Shown here: positions 17,363 through 26,078 of the stretch, one piece after another
How the letters are laid out: the number at the start of each line of letters is the position of its first letter
Numbering within the stretch: the stretch's first letter is position 1
DNA from: Elusimicrobiota bacterium
Lineage (GTDB): Bacteria; Elusimicrobiota; Elusimicrobia; Elusimicrobiales; Elusimicrobiaceae
Direction of reading: 5' to 3'
Assembly: GCA_009778915.1 (NCBI GenBank)
Contig: WRFH01000001.1
Span: 372,001-436,000, forward strand
Length of the DNA: 64,000 nucleotides
The notes under the pieces: generated by a model
Told to the model about the DNA's origin: nothing
The model's database searches: none
The model's input: the letters and a program-made list of their open reading frames with translations, nothing else
Translations under genes and position numbers: made by a program

Positions 17363-17405
17363 GAACGGCGGATACGACAATTTACGGCTGCAATTTACTG
17401 ATTTT

Positions 17406-18941
17406 ATGAAAGTCTTAGAAACTGATGTTTTAGTCATTGGTTCCGGGCTGGCGGGCAGCACTTACGCGCTCAGCGCGGCGCGGCGCGGGCTGGACGTTGT
17501 AATGGTTACCGCCGGCGCGCCGGCGAACGCCAACAGCGATTTGGCGCAGGGCGGCGTTATTTTTGAAAGTCCCGCAGGTATGGACGGGCTGATTAAAGAT
17601 ATCCAGAACGCCGGCTGCGGGCTTTGCAATGAAAAAGCCTCGCGGGAAATTTGTCTTAACGGCTATAAAGTTTTAAAAGATTTATTTATTAAAGATTTAA
17701 AAGTTCCGTTTGACCGGGACGCGCAGGGCAATCTTCTTTACACTCGCGAAGGCGGGCATACCAAAAGCCGCATCATTTATTCCAAAGACACGACGGGCCA
17801 CGCAATACTTTCCCATTTATCCGCGGCGGTTAAAAAAAATAAAAAAATTAAAGTTCTCGCTGAAAATACCGCCGTCGACCTGCTGACTTTGTCCCACAGT
17901 TCCACAAATATTTTGGACCGCTATTATCCGCTGACCTGCTTCGGCGCTTACATATTAAATAACAAAACCGGCGAAATTTACGCGGTAACCGCCAAAAAAA
18001 CCGTGCTTGCCGCGGGCGGCGTCGGGCGCGTTTACAGATACAGCACCAACGCGGAAAACGCTTACGGCCACGGTATCGCGATGGCGTACCGCGTTGGCGC
18101 GCGCGTTATGAATATGGAATTTGTCCAATTCCACCCGACGGTGTTCGGCAAAGGCAAAACATTTTTGATTTCGGAAACCGTGCGCGGCGAAGGCGGCGTT
18201 TTGGTTGATTCGAACGGCAGACAGTTTATGCAGAAATACCATCCTATGGGCTCCCTCGCGCCGCGCGACGTTGTGGCGCGCGCTATTGAGGAACAGCGGT
18301 TAAACGGCGAAAATATTTTTCTTGATTTGTCCGCCATAAAACCTGACCGCATTAAAGAGCGCTTTCCGAATATTTATAAAAATTGCCTTGAGTACGGCGT
18401 GGATATCACGCGGGAGAATATTCCCGTTGTGCCCTCCGCGCACTATTTCTGCGGCGGCGTTTACGCGACGCCGGCGGGCAGGACGAATATTTTTAATTTA
18501 AACGTTATCGGCGAATCCGCCTGCACGGGCCTTCACGGCGCGAACAGGCTGGCCAGCACTTCCCTGCTGGAAAGTTTATCAATGGGCGCGGCCTGCGCGG
18601 AGGCGGACGCTGAGGACGTTAAACGCGGCGGGTTTGTCAAAGCCAAACCGCGTGAATGGGAAAGCCCGTCGTCCCACGCGGATTTAAATTTGATTAAGCA
18701 GGATATTTCCACTTTGCAGAGCACGATGTGGAATTACGTCGGGCTTATAAGAAGTAAAACGCATTTGCAGCGGGCGGAAAAGATTTTGCGCCATCTGCAT
18801 AATGAGATTAACGAGTTTTACAAAGGCGTGCAGCTGACGCCGGAACTTATCAATCTGAGGAACGGCACGCAGACCGCGCTGTTAATCACCTACGCCGCGC
18901 TGAAAAATAACAAAAGTATAGGATGTCATTTTATCAGTTAA
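17406..18941 (+). CDS. nadB: L-aspartate oxidase
   Basis: This protein of about 511 residues is an FAD-dependent oxidase of the succinate dehydrogenase/fumarate reductase flavoprotein family. The dinucleotide motif is VIGSGLAGSTYAL. NSDLAQGGV, HTKSRIIYSKDTTG and GANRLASTSLLE are the blocks that mark NadB. It makes iminoaspartate for quinolinate and NAD synthesis. Anaerobes can use fumarate as its electron acceptor. The track start at 17340 lies in the end of the intergenic repeat, and the ATG at 17406 places the flavin motif correctly. nadA and nadC are not in the window. Confidence 0.92.
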   Translation: MKVLETDVLVIGSGLAGSTYALSAARRGLDVVMVTAGAPANANSDLAQGGVIFESPAGMDGLIKDIQNAGCGLCNEKASREICLNGYKVLKDLFIKDLKVPFDRDAQGNLLYTREGGHTKSRIIYSKDTTGHAILSHLSAAVKKNKKIKVLAENTAVDLLTLSHSSTNILDRYYPLTCFGAYILNNKTGEIYAVTAKKTVLAAGGVGRVYRYSTNAENAYGHGIAMAYRVGARVMNMEFVQFHPTVFGKGKTFLISETVRGEGGVLVDSNGRQFMQKYHPMGSLAPRDVVARAIEEQRLNGENIFLDLSAIKPDRIKERFPNIYKNCLEYGVDITRENIPVVPSAHYFCGGVYATPAGRTNIFNLNVIGESACTGLHGANRLASTSLLESLSMGAACAEADAEDVKRGGFVKAKPREWESPSSHADLNLIKQDISTLQSTMWNYVGLIRSKTHLQRAEKILRHLHNEINEFYKGVQLTPELINLRNGTQTALLITYAALKNNKSIGCHFIS

Positions 18942-19017
18942 CGAATATCAACCTAATCTTTTTACACTATAAAAAACTAAAAAGACTATACTCTTTCTCT
19001 CGTAAAGCAAATTTTTT

Positions 19018-19048
19018 ATACTTTCCTTATATTACTTAAGGGAAGTAT
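19018..19048 (+). promoter_or_regulatory. Hairpin covering the ribosome-binding site of the pilin gene
   Basis: ATACTTTCCTTA pairs with TTAAGGGAAGTAT around a 6-base loop (one mismatch). The AAGGGAAG ribosome site, 11 bases before the pilin ATG, lies in the 3-prime arm. Folding would hide it, so translation may be regulated. This is a structural inference. Confidence 0.5.
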
Positions 19049-19054
19049 TTTTTT

Positions 19055-19558
19055 ATGACAAAAGGTTTTACTCTTATAGAATTGCTTGTTGTCGTCTTAA
19101 TAATCGGTATTTTGGCGGCCATTGCCGTGCCGCAGTACAGAAAATCTGTTGAAAAATCCCAGGCGATGGAAGCGTTGATTGCCGTCAGAACGCTTGCCGA
19201 AAGTTATAAAAGATTTCAGCTTGAAAACGGTACGTATCCAACGGCTTTTGACCAGCTTGACGTTTCTCTGCCGTTGAGCGCTATCGGGGCCTCCGCGGGC
19301 GGACAGGCGGGATTTCTGCCGTCAAAAAACTGGCAAATACTTGTTTATCCCAGCGGGGTTATAGCTTACAGGCAAGACAAAAATGTCAATATTTTTTGGC
19401 GTATGACCGGGGGAGATATGGTTTGCGTGACACTCAACGACGTCAGCGATTCTTTATGCCGCGCTCTTGGCGCGGTTGATTTTGGCGTGGTCCCGACATC
19501 ATGCGGCTGGAATACTGCAACAAGCTGTCTGCGCCTTTCCACGCCCGGCAAAGTTTAA
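19055..19558 (+). CDS. Type IV pilin-like (PilA/pseudopilin) protein
   Basis: This 167-residue protein has the class III signal sequence [26 protein letters not shown]. It would be cleaved after G4 and methylated on F5 by a prepilin peptidase, with glutamate E9 (position 5 of the mature chain) conserved. The hydrophobic N-terminal helix is followed by a globular domain with three to four cysteines near the C-terminus. It could be a major pilin or a minor pseudopilin. No assembly genes are nearby. Its stop overlaps the end of convergent proC by 4 bases. Confidence 0.92.
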   Translation: MTKGFTLIELLVVVLIIGILAAIAVPQYRKSVEKSQAMEALIAVRTLAESYKRFQLENGTYPTAFDQLDVSLPLSAIGASAGGQAGFLPSKNWQILVYPSGVIAYRQDKNVNIFWRMTGGDMVCVTLNDVSDSLCRALGAVDFGVVPTSCGWNTATSCLRLSTPGKV

Positions 19559-20361
19559 TTCTCTTCTTCTCTTTTTTTGGCGGCGAGAGCGGCGGCGCGG
19601 GCGGCCTCCGCTATTTGGGTTTTGAAATCGCCAGATGTTAGGACGGTCATGGCGGCTTCGGTGGTGCCGCCGGGGGTGGCTACTTTTTTTATAAAATTTT
19701 GCGGAGCTTCGTTGGTTTTTTGCAAAAATTCCGCCGTGCCGCGCAGCGTTTGCAGCGCAAGCGCGCGGGCGTCGGCTTCTTTAAGGCCCATGTCGGCGCA
19801 GGCTTTTGTCAGACATTCCAGAAAGTACGCGATATACGCCGGAGCGGAGCCTGAAACGGCGATAACCGCGTTAATCAATTCTTCCCTTTCCAGCCAGACG
19901 CTTACGCCGCATTTTGACATCAGTTCCGCGCATAAATTTTTCTGTTCCCGCGTAACTCTTTCATTTGCGAACATTCCGCACGCGCCCTGTTTTATCGCGA
20001 CTCCCAAGTTCGGCATACAGCGCACCACGGCGGCGGGGAAACCGAGATTATCTTCAATAAATTTGACCGTTCTTCCGGCGGCGACCGAGAAAACCAGCGC
20101 GCCGTTTTTGGCGTGAGCGGCGATTTGCGGCAATATTTCTTTTAGCGTTTTCGGTTTTACGGCGAGCACGACGATATCCGCTTTAAAATTTTTCGGAAAT
20201 TCGGTATCTGCGCCAAAACCGCGCGTGCGCAGCGCGCTTATGCCGTCCGCGCGTTTTTTTACTATAAAAAAGTTTTGCGGCGGAACCGCGTCCGCCCAGC
20301 CGTCAAGGAGCGCGCCGCCCATTTCGCCGCAGCCGGCGAATAAAATTTTTATATTTTTCAT
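19555..20361 (-). CDS. proC: Pyrroline-5-carboxylate reductase
   Basis: This 268-residue protein has the NAD(P)-binding motif [16 protein letters not shown] and the family C-terminal block with [15 protein letters not shown]. It performs the last step of proline synthesis. It is the third gene of a leftward proB-proA-proC operon and overlaps proA by 4 bases (ATGA). Having all three steps in one operon means the full glutamate-to-proline pathway is present here. Confidence 0.94.
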   Translation of the reverse strand: MKNIKILFAGCGEMGGALLDGWADAVPPQNFFIVKKRADGISALRTRGFGADTEFPKNFKADIVVLAVKPKTLKEILPQIAAHAKNGALVFSVAAGRTVKFIEDNLGFPAAVVRCMPNLGVAIKQGACGMFANERVTREQKNLCAELMSKCGVSVWLEREELINAVIAVSGSAPAYIAYFLECLTKACADMGLKEADARALALQTLRGTAEFLQKTNEAPQNFIKKVATPGGTTEAAMTVLTSGDFKTQIAEAARAAALAAKKREEEN

Positions 20362-21611
20362 TTTCTTATGTGTCCTTCGCCTTTTACTTTATATTTAAAC
20401 GTCGTCAGCTGTTCCAGCGCAACCGGCCCGCGCGCGTGCAGGCGGCCCGTCGCGATGCCTATTTCACCGCCGAAGCCGAACTCTCCTCCGTCGCAAAACT
20501 GCGTGGACGCGTTATGCATGACGACCGCGCTGTCGACGGAGTTTAAAAATTCTTCCGCCGCCTTCGCGTCGCTTGTAATGATGCTTTCCGTGTGGGAGGA
20601 GCCGTATTTTGCTATATGCTCCGCCGCCCCTTTTACGCCGTCAACCTGTTTGGCGGAAATAATCGCGTCTAAGAACTCAGTACCGAAATCCGTAGGCGCG
20701 GCGGGTTTTACTTTCGGGTTTAATTTTTGGACAAAGGCGTCGCCGCGCACTTCGCAGCCGGAGGCAATCAGCGCGTCGATTATTTTTTTTGCGCTGTCTT
20801 CGGGCAGCGCTTTGTCAAGCAACAGTGTTTCCGTCGCGCCGCAGATGGAAGTTCTGCGCATTTTGGCGTTTACGACAACCTTAGCCGCCATGTCGATATC
20901 CGCATTTTTCTCGACGAAAGTGTGGCATATGCCGTTTAAATGTTTGAAGGTCGGTATGCGGGTTTCTTTGCTTACGCGTTCTATTAAACTTTTACCGCCG
21001 CGCGGGATTATCACGTCAATCAAATCGTCGAGTTTTAAAAGTTCTCCGACGGCGTCGCGCGATTTTGACGGCACCATCTGCGCGCACTCCGGCGGTAAGC
21101 CTGCCCTTTTCAAACCTTCCTGCAAACACTGCCAAATCGCGTAGGATGAGTTAAACGCGTCCGCGCCGCCGCGCAGAATTACCGCGTTGCCGGATTTTAT
21201 GCACAGCGCGGCAGCGTCGGCGGTGACATTCGGGCGGGATTCGTAAATTACGCACAGCACGCCCAGCGGCACGCTTACTCTTTCTATTTTGAAACCTGCG
21301 GGCGCAGTCCAGCTTTTTAAAATTTTGCCGACGGTGTCCTCAAGCGTTGCGATTTGTTTTAAGCTTTCGGCCATCGCGTCGATGCGGGCGGCCGTCAGCG
21401 TCATGCGTTCGCGCACCGGCGCGGGGACGGAACAATTTAATGACTCCAGGTCCTGCTCGTTGGCCTGTAAAATTTTTTGTTTGTTTTTAATAATTTCTTC
21501 GGCGGCAAAATTTAACGCCGCGTCTTTTTGCGCGCGCTGCGCGACAGCCAAAACCGGAAAAGCATTTTTGGCCGCAACTACGATTTGTCTTATTTCTTCT
21601 TGTAGATTCAT
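20358..21611 (-). CDS. proA: Glutamate-5-semialdehyde dehydrogenase (gamma-glutamyl phosphate reductase)
   Basis: This 417-residue aldehyde-dehydrogenase-fold enzyme has VPLGVLCVIYESRPNVTADAAAL near the NADPH site, the catalytic-cysteine region RRTSICGATE and the C-terminal EFGFGGEIGIATGRLHARGPV block typical of ProA. It reduces glutamyl-5-phosphate to the semialdehyde. It lies 1 base after proB and overlaps proC. Confidence 0.95.
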   Translation of the reverse strand: MNLQEEIRQIVVAAKNAFPVLAVAQRAQKDAALNFAAEEIIKNKQKILQANEQDLESLNCSVPAPVRERMTLTAARIDAMAESLKQIATLEDTVGKILKSWTAPAGFKIERVSVPLGVLCVIYESRPNVTADAAALCIKSGNAVILRGGADAFNSSYAIWQCLQEGLKRAGLPPECAQMVPSKSRDAVGELLKLDDLIDVIIPRGGKSLIERVSKETRIPTFKHLNGICHTFVEKNADIDMAAKVVVNAKMRRTSICGATETLLLDKALPEDSAKKIIDALIASGCEVRGDAFVQKLNPKVKPAAPTDFGTEFLDAIISAKQVDGVKGAAEHIAKYGSSHTESIITSDAKAAEEFLNSVDSAVVMHNASTQFCDGGEFGFGGEIGIATGRLHARGPVALEQLTTFKYKVKGEGHIRK

Positions 21612-21612
21612 A

Positions 21613-22413
21613 TTATTTAGGCACGAACCACGTGCATTTTTCCCCGGCGGAAAGCCTGGCCAGGGGATATTGCGCTTTGCCGTGCATGATTACCATTTTG
21701 CAGCCGGCTTCAAGACACATTTTGCCGGCCATTATTTTTGTAACCATGCCGCCGGAGGCCAAAGGGTTTTTGCTGCTTTCGGCCATAGCCTCTATTTCCG
21801 GCGTGATTTCCGTTATCAGCGGTATAAATTTAGCGTCTTTATTTGTTTTGGGATCTTTGTCGTAAAGGCCGTCAATGTCCGAAAATAAAAATAAAATATC
21901 AGCCCCCGTCATGCGGGCCACGATTGCGCCCAGGCGGTCATTGTCCCCGAATTTAATTTCTTCCGTAGCCACTACGTCATTTTCATTTATGACGGGAACA
22001 ACGCCCATGTCAAGCAGCACGGACATTGTGTTTACGGCGTTTTGGTATCCTTCTTTATTTTTGGGATCGGTAGTGTAACGGGTTAGCAAAACCTGCGCGA
22101 CTTTTATTTTTTTAATATTAAAAATCGTCTGGAACAGCGATGACAGCGATACCTGCCCCACGGCGGAGGCCGCCTGCTTCTGCGCCAGAGACAGCGGTTT
22201 GTTGCCGAGATTTAAAATGCCTCTACCCAATGCTATCGCGCCCGACGATACTATGACGGGCTTTATTCCCAGGGAAATAAGTTCTTTGCACTCTTCCGCG
22301 AGGGAGTCTATCCAGTCGGTGCGCGCGCCGTCTTCGCCGTATACCAGCGACGAACCGAGTTTAAAGACGACTATTTTACAGCGTTTAAAAATGTCTTCCT
22401 GTTTTATCTTCAT
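21613..22413 (-). CDS. proB: Glutamate 5-kinase, short form lacking a PUA domain
   Basis: This 266-residue amino-acid kinase has VVFKLGSSLVYG at the start, VIVSSGAIALGRG, and the INENDVV and FGDNDRLGAIVA substrate and nucleotide blocks. It phosphorylates glutamate to start proline synthesis and is normally feedback-inhibited by proline. Typical enzymes of about 370 residues carry a C-terminal PUA domain. This one ends after the kinase fold, as in some other lineages. It is the first gene of the operon. Confidence 0.93.
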   Translation of the reverse strand: MKIKQEDIFKRCKIVVFKLGSSLVYGEDGARTDWIDSLAEECKELISLGIKPVIVSSGAIALGRGILNLGNKPLSLAQKQAASAVGQVSLSSLFQTIFNIKKIKVAQVLLTRYTTDPKNKEGYQNAVNTMSVLLDMGVVPVINENDVVATEEIKFGDNDRLGAIVARMTGADILFLFSDIDGLYDKDPKTNKDAKFIPLITEITPEIEAMAESSKNPLASGGMVTKIMAGKMCLEAGCKMVIMHGKAQYPLARLSAGEKCTWFVPK

Positions 22414-22452
22414 ATATATATTATAGGATATTGTACCCCGTCCTCCGAATGG

Positions 22453-22624
22453 CTTTCCTCTCCCCTTGCGGGAGAGGACACAGGTGAGGGGTTATGAACA
22501 CAACATGTACACAAATATACCGCCGTAACCGGTTGGAAAAACTCAGCGCAACTCTGGAACTTTTTTCCCTGGCTATCGCTTACCACTCACCCCAGCCCCT
22601 CTCCCGCAAGGGGCGAGGGGAAAT
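22453..22624. repeat. Pair of inverted CTCTCCC/GGGAGAG palindromic repeats
   Basis: The left unit (22453-22493) and the right unit (22582-22624) are imperfect reverse complements. Each contains CCCCTTGCGGGAGAGG or its complement and GGTGAG/CTCACC. About 90 bases lie between them. Each core is itself a palindrome. With the porin promoter, this accounts for the 344-base gap between proB and the porin; no gene is visible there. Similar elements are widespread intergenic palindromes in bacteria. Confidence 0.75.
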
Positions 22625-22687
22625 ACACTTTATAGAAAACAAAATTCAAAAGTCAATACCCTTTTTCGAGATGTTTCAAAATAGGAC

Positions 22688-22717
22688 TTGCTTTTTACGT
22701 TTAAAACTTTCTACAAT
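22688..22717 (+). promoter_or_regulatory. Sigma-70-type promoter for the porin gene
   Basis: TTGCTT (-35) is separated by 18 bases from TACAAT (-10), 40 bases before the porin start. An AAGGAG ribosome site lies just before the ATG. Confidence 0.6.
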
Positions 22718-22757
22718 AATGAGGTAGTCCTAATAAACTTAGACAAGGAGAATTGTA

Positions 22758-24056
22758 ATGAGAAAATTACTAGGTGTAATTTTAGTGTTGGCTTTAGTAG
22801 CGGCTGCTGTGCCTGCTAGAGCTGACCTGCTCAGAAATGTAAGAACCAGCGGAGAAATTCAGGTGTTGGGCACGATGGACAGCAACGCCCCCGACCTCGC
22901 TGCCGGAACTTATAATAACTATTCTAACACTTCTGTAAGAGTTTTGTACGGCGTGAACGCCGGTCTTGCGGAAAATGTTAAAGCCAATTTAACTCTGGCT
23001 TATTATAATATGTGGGGTCAGGACACGCCGGATTTTGGCGGATTCACGCATAACGGCGCTTCTGTACAGAGCTATCTTAACAACGTAGACGTCGTCGAGG
23101 CCAACGTTGTGCTCAAAAATCTTTTCTGCTGCCTGGAAGCCAAAATCGGCCGCCAGTTCTACGGAGACGAAGACAGCGCTGTAATGTATTTCGGCCCGAA
23201 CCACTATAATTCCGAACAGAGAGACGCCAAACAGGCCATGTCGCTTGACGGCGTAAAACTTTCTTATGCCGGCGAAGCTTTGTCATGGGATTTCATCTAT
23301 GCTAAAGTAACCGAGATGTATTCCACCAACGTTACGAACCCGACAAACGCCAATGCCAACAATAACGATGACACTTCCCTGTTAGGCGCTGACGCGAAAT
23401 ATGCTTTTAGCGATAACTTCAAATTACAGGCCTATTTCTATCAGTTCAGGAATTTTATGAACTCCGGTTTTGCCAATGACCCTGCTAACCCGGGTTTAGG
23501 CGTTTTCCTGCCTGCCAATCCCGCGCAGGGAACATATTCGCCGGACGTCTATATGGGCATTTACGGCGTTAAACCGTCAGCCACTTTTGATAAGCTGAAC
23601 TTAGCGCTTGAATACGCCAGAAACGTCGGCGGCGACAAACCGTTTGACATGGACAAAAACGACATGTGGAAAGTTGACGCTTCACTCGACCTCGGCGCCT
23701 TTACGCCCAGAGCCCAGTTCTTCCGCGCCAACAACATACAGACCTTCGGCAACTACAGACCGGGTTTAATCATCGGCCAGTTTACGAACAATGCCGGCTT
23801 TATTTTCTCGGATACAGCCTTGTTTAACCTCGGCGTTGACATGAAATTCGCGTCTATCGACAAGTTCACATTCTCCCTGGATGGTTTTGATTTAAGAGAC
23901 AGAAACCTCCACGGCACGCCGACGCACGAAGCTGACGCGTGGGTTAAATACCAGATGAACAGAAACGTTGAACTTCACCTCGCGGGCGGTTTCACGCATA
24001 TTGCAAGCGTACCGAATACCTATAAAGTACAGACCGGTATGATAGTCCGCTTCTAA
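22758..24056 (+). CDS. Outer-membrane porin-like beta-barrel protein
   Basis: This 432-residue protein has a clear signal peptide (MRKLLGVILVLALVAAAVPARA) and alternating amphipathic beta strands throughout (VKANLTLAYYNMWG, FKLQAYFYQFRNF, VELHLAGGFTHIA). It ends in a phenylalanine (MIVRF), the typical outer-membrane barrel signal. The style resembles alginate-export or carbohydrate porins, but the substrate cannot be assigned. A strong promoter and terminator frame it as a single-gene unit, consistent with a highly expressed porin. Confidence 0.8.
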   Translation: MRKLLGVILVLALVAAAVPARADLLRNVRTSGEIQVLGTMDSNAPDLAAGTYNNYSNTSVRVLYGVNAGLAENVKANLTLAYYNMWGQDTPDFGGFTHNGASVQSYLNNVDVVEANVVLKNLFCCLEAKIGRQFYGDEDSAVMYFGPNHYNSEQRDAKQAMSLDGVKLSYAGEALSWDFIYAKVTEMYSTNVTNPTNANANNNDDTSLLGADAKYAFSDNFKLQAYFYQFRNFMNSGFANDPANPGLGVFLPANPAQGTYSPDVYMGIYGVKPSATFDKLNLALEYARNVGGDKPFDMDKNDMWKVDASLDLGAFTPRAQFFRANNIQTFGNYRPGLIIGQFTNNAGFIFSDTALFNLGVDMKFASIDKFTFSLDGFDLRDRNLHGTPTHEADAWVKYQMNRNVELHLAGGFTHIASVPNTYKVQTGMIVRF

Positions 24057-24076
24057 TAGCTTAGTTTTAAAGCAAT

Positions 24077-24107
24077 AAAAAACCCGCTCGAAAGAGCGGG
24101 TTTTTTT
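24077..24107 (+). terminator. Terminator after the porin gene
   Basis: AACCCGCTC-GAAA-GAGCGGGTT with flanking A and T runs forms a GNRA-looped hairpin followed by seven T. It could act in both directions. Confidence 0.9.
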
Positions 24108-24118
24108 GTATTCTCTGA

Positions 24119-24354
24119 GGAGTGATTTTCCTAGAAAATCACACTTATATCACAACGCCTGCGGCTGAGGCGCTCCGCGATTTCTCCTGTGTCGCTCCCT
24201 TCGGTCGCTTGGCGGGGGGTTAAAAATTTCTTCGACTTTTGAGCGCTTTTTTATTTTTATGGCCCTCACCGTACGCTTCGCCTTAAGTACTTGGTCGGGC
24301 CATAAAAATAAAAAATCATCTCAAAATCCTGTGGAATTTTTCCTACGGACGACC
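24119..24354. repeat. Dispersed intergenic repeat, copy B (~236 bp)
   Basis: This second copy of the element at 17125-17362 is in the same orientation. The opening palindrome and the CGCCTGCGGCTGAGGCGCTC and CTCCCTTCGGTCGCTTGGCG segments are identical. The terminal hairpin arms differ but still pair perfectly: TTTTTTATTTTTATGGCC (24247-24264) with GGCCATAAAAATAAAAAA (24298-24315). No coding signal is seen. With the hairpins below it fills the 480-base gap after the porin. Confidence 0.9.
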
Positions 24355-24425
24355 GGGATACGGCACTGCCCGACACGACACGGCAACGATATTGCCACGG
24401 CTGGATAAAGACTATAAACCAATTC

Positions 24426-24474
24426 GCGCGCCGTGAGGCGCGCTCTTTTCCCATCGCCGTCGGCGATGGGAAAA
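24426..24474. repeat. Two adjacent GC-rich hairpins
   Basis: GCGCGCC-GTGA-GGCGCGC (24426-24443) is followed by CCCATCGCC-GTC-GGCGATGGG flanked by TTTT/AAAA (24446-24474). They sit between copy B of the repeat and the glycosyltransferase terminator and may add to transcription termination from either side. Confidence 0.6.
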
Positions 24475-24475
24475 C

Positions 24476-24513
24476 ACAACACGGCCCCGCAAACATTTGC
24501 GGGGCCGTGTTGT
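24476..24513 (-). terminator. Terminator of the glycosyltransferase gene
   Basis: A perfect 18-base inverted repeat (ACAACACGGCCCCGCAAA and its complement) with a 2-base centre is followed on the minus strand by GTTTTCCC. It lies about 24 bases past the stop of the leftward gene at 24537. Confidence 0.7.
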
Positions 24514-24536
24514 GCATCAGTTCAAGCTGCCGTTTG

Positions 24537-26078
24537 TCAAATCACTTTATTTTCTTGCAGCATTTCTTTGGCGTTTTTGAAAACTTCTTCCACCGTTATG
24601 TCGTTCATGCATTTGAAATGGCCCTGCGGGCATTTTTTGCCGCCGTGCAAAGCGCACGGACGGCATTCCAAACCTTTGACTTCAATCACGCGGTGCCCTT
24701 TGCCGTACGGGAAGAAACCGAGCTCCTTTGTCGTCGGGCCGAATATAGCCAGCGTCGGCACGCCGAACGCCGTCGCTATATGCATGGGGCCGGAATCATT
24801 GGTTATAAAAAGTTTGAAGTGGCGCATTAAAGCCATCAAATCAGTCAGACTTGTTTTGCCGGCTAAATCAGTCGTGTCCCCGCCTGAGGCGTGGCGTATT
24901 CTTTCGCCGAGGTCGGCGTCTTTACCGCCGCCCACGATGACGCAGGCAAGGCCCAGTTCTTTTTGTACGCGCTTCAGCAGTTCGGCGTATTTATCTTCGG
25001 GCCAGCACTTTGTAGGCCACGCGGAACCGGGGTGCACGCCTATTAAAATTTTGCCTTCAAGATTATAATCCTTGAGCAGCCGCGCGACGTTTTCGTCCGG
25101 CGTGGGGATTGATTTCAGGTTAAGTTCCTCCGCCTGGAATTTTTCTTTTACAATACCGCTGAGCAGGTTCAAATTGCGTTCCGCGTCATGTATCATCCAA
25201 GAGAAAGGGACGGTTTTCGTGTATAAAAATTTTCCTTCGCTGGACGAAAACCCTATGCGTATAGGCACGCCGGAAAGATACGCGGTAAGCGCGCTCCTGA
25301 AACTGCGGTGCGGCACCAGCAGGATGTCGATATTTCTTTTTTTAATTTCGGCGGCGGTCCTGAAAACGTCGGTAATTTTTTTCAAACCTTTTTTGCGGTT
25401 TAAAATCACTTCGGAAACTTCCGGCATATGTTTGAAAATTGATTCCGTTTCCGGCCGCGTGATGACTATAATTTTCGCGTCCGGGAACATTTTCGCGGTC
25501 TTTGCCACAAGCGGCGTAGTCAGCACGGAGTCCCCTATAAACGACGTCTGAAAAATGCCTATTTTTTCAATTTTTTTACTTTCGGGTATGACGGCGTTTT
25601 TGTACGCCCAGTCGGACAGCGCGGGCTCTTTATAAACTATCGGCACGTCCCAGGCTTTCAGCGCGTCCAGATATTTGTCCAGCGTGTGTTTTTCAAGCTC
25701 AGGGCTCTGCTTGCGGTATTTTACGTACAGGCGCCGCGCGACGGTGTTTTTATTGTATTTGACTTTATTCGGTATGCCGGACAGCGCGGCTATGGACATG
25801 CTTCTGAAATTTGAGTGCAGGTCGAGCAGGTGGGTAAAATGTTTTTTCTTAATTTCGTTGGCTGTGGCAAGGTTGCTGCTTTTAAGCGTAATAATTTCGT
25901 CGATATCCGGATGGCCGGCCAGAACGTCCGCAAACTGTTTTTTGACAAGCAGCGCGATATGGCTGTTAGGCCATTTTGCTTTTAAATTTTTATAGACGGG
26001 GGAAGATAACACAATGTCGCCCAGAGAGGACAGGCGGATAACTAAGATTTTCGGTTTTTCATTTATGTGTTCGCTCAT
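24537..26078 (-). CDS. Heptosyltransferase-like glycosyltransferase (GT9) with a duplicated N-terminal domain
   Basis: This 513-residue protein is longer than usual GT9 enzymes (about 350). Residues about 10-165 look like a GT9 N-terminal domain (ILVIRLSSLGDIVLSSPVY). Residues about 170-510 form a complete second GT9 enzyme (IGIFQTSFIGDSVLTTPLV, then VHPGSAWPTKCWPEDKYAELL and NDSGPMHIATAFGVPTLAIFGPT). Only one nucleotide-sugar-binding C-terminal domain is present. GT9 proteins add heptose or related sugars to the LPS core in the cytoplasm. It overlaps waaA upstream by 20 bases, supporting an LPS-core role. The acceptor and sugar are not known. Confidence 0.85.
   Translation of the reverse strand: MSEHINEKPKILVIRLSSLGDIVLSSPVYKNLKAKWPNSHIALLVKKQFADVLAGHPDIDEIITLKSSNLATANEIKKKHFTHLLDLHSNFRSMSIAALSGIPNKVKYNKNTVARRLYVKYRKQSPELEKHTLDKYLDALKAWDVPIVYKEPALSDWAYKNAVIPESKKIEKIGIFQTSFIGDSVLTTPLVAKTAKMFPDAKIIVITRPETESIFKHMPEVSEVILNRKKGLKKITDVFRTAAEIKKRNIDILLVPHRSFRSALTAYLSGVPIRIGFSSSEGKFLYTKTVPFSWMIHDAERNLNLLSGIVKEKFQAEELNLKSIPTPDENVARLLKDYNLEGKILIGVHPGSAWPTKCWPEDKYAELLKRVQKELGLACVIVGGGKDADLGERIRHASGGDTTDLAGKTSLTDLMALMRHFKLFITNDSGPMHIATAFGVPTLAIFGPTTKELGFFPYGKGHRVIEVKGLECRPCALHGGKKCPQGHFKCMNDITVEEVFKNAKEMLQENKVI

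Noticed and set aside
17340-17405. N-terminal extension of nadB in the ORF track
   Set aside because: It lies partly inside the dispersed repeat, and the flavin-binding motif starts properly from the ATG at 17406.
22494-22727. 77-residue ORF between proB and the porin
   Set aside because: It is built from the palindromic repeat pair and runs through the porin promoter; no protein-like pattern.
24433-25068. 211-residue plus-strand ORF over the glycosyltransferase end
   Set aside because: It begins in terminator hairpins and runs antisense to a well-supported GT9 gene.
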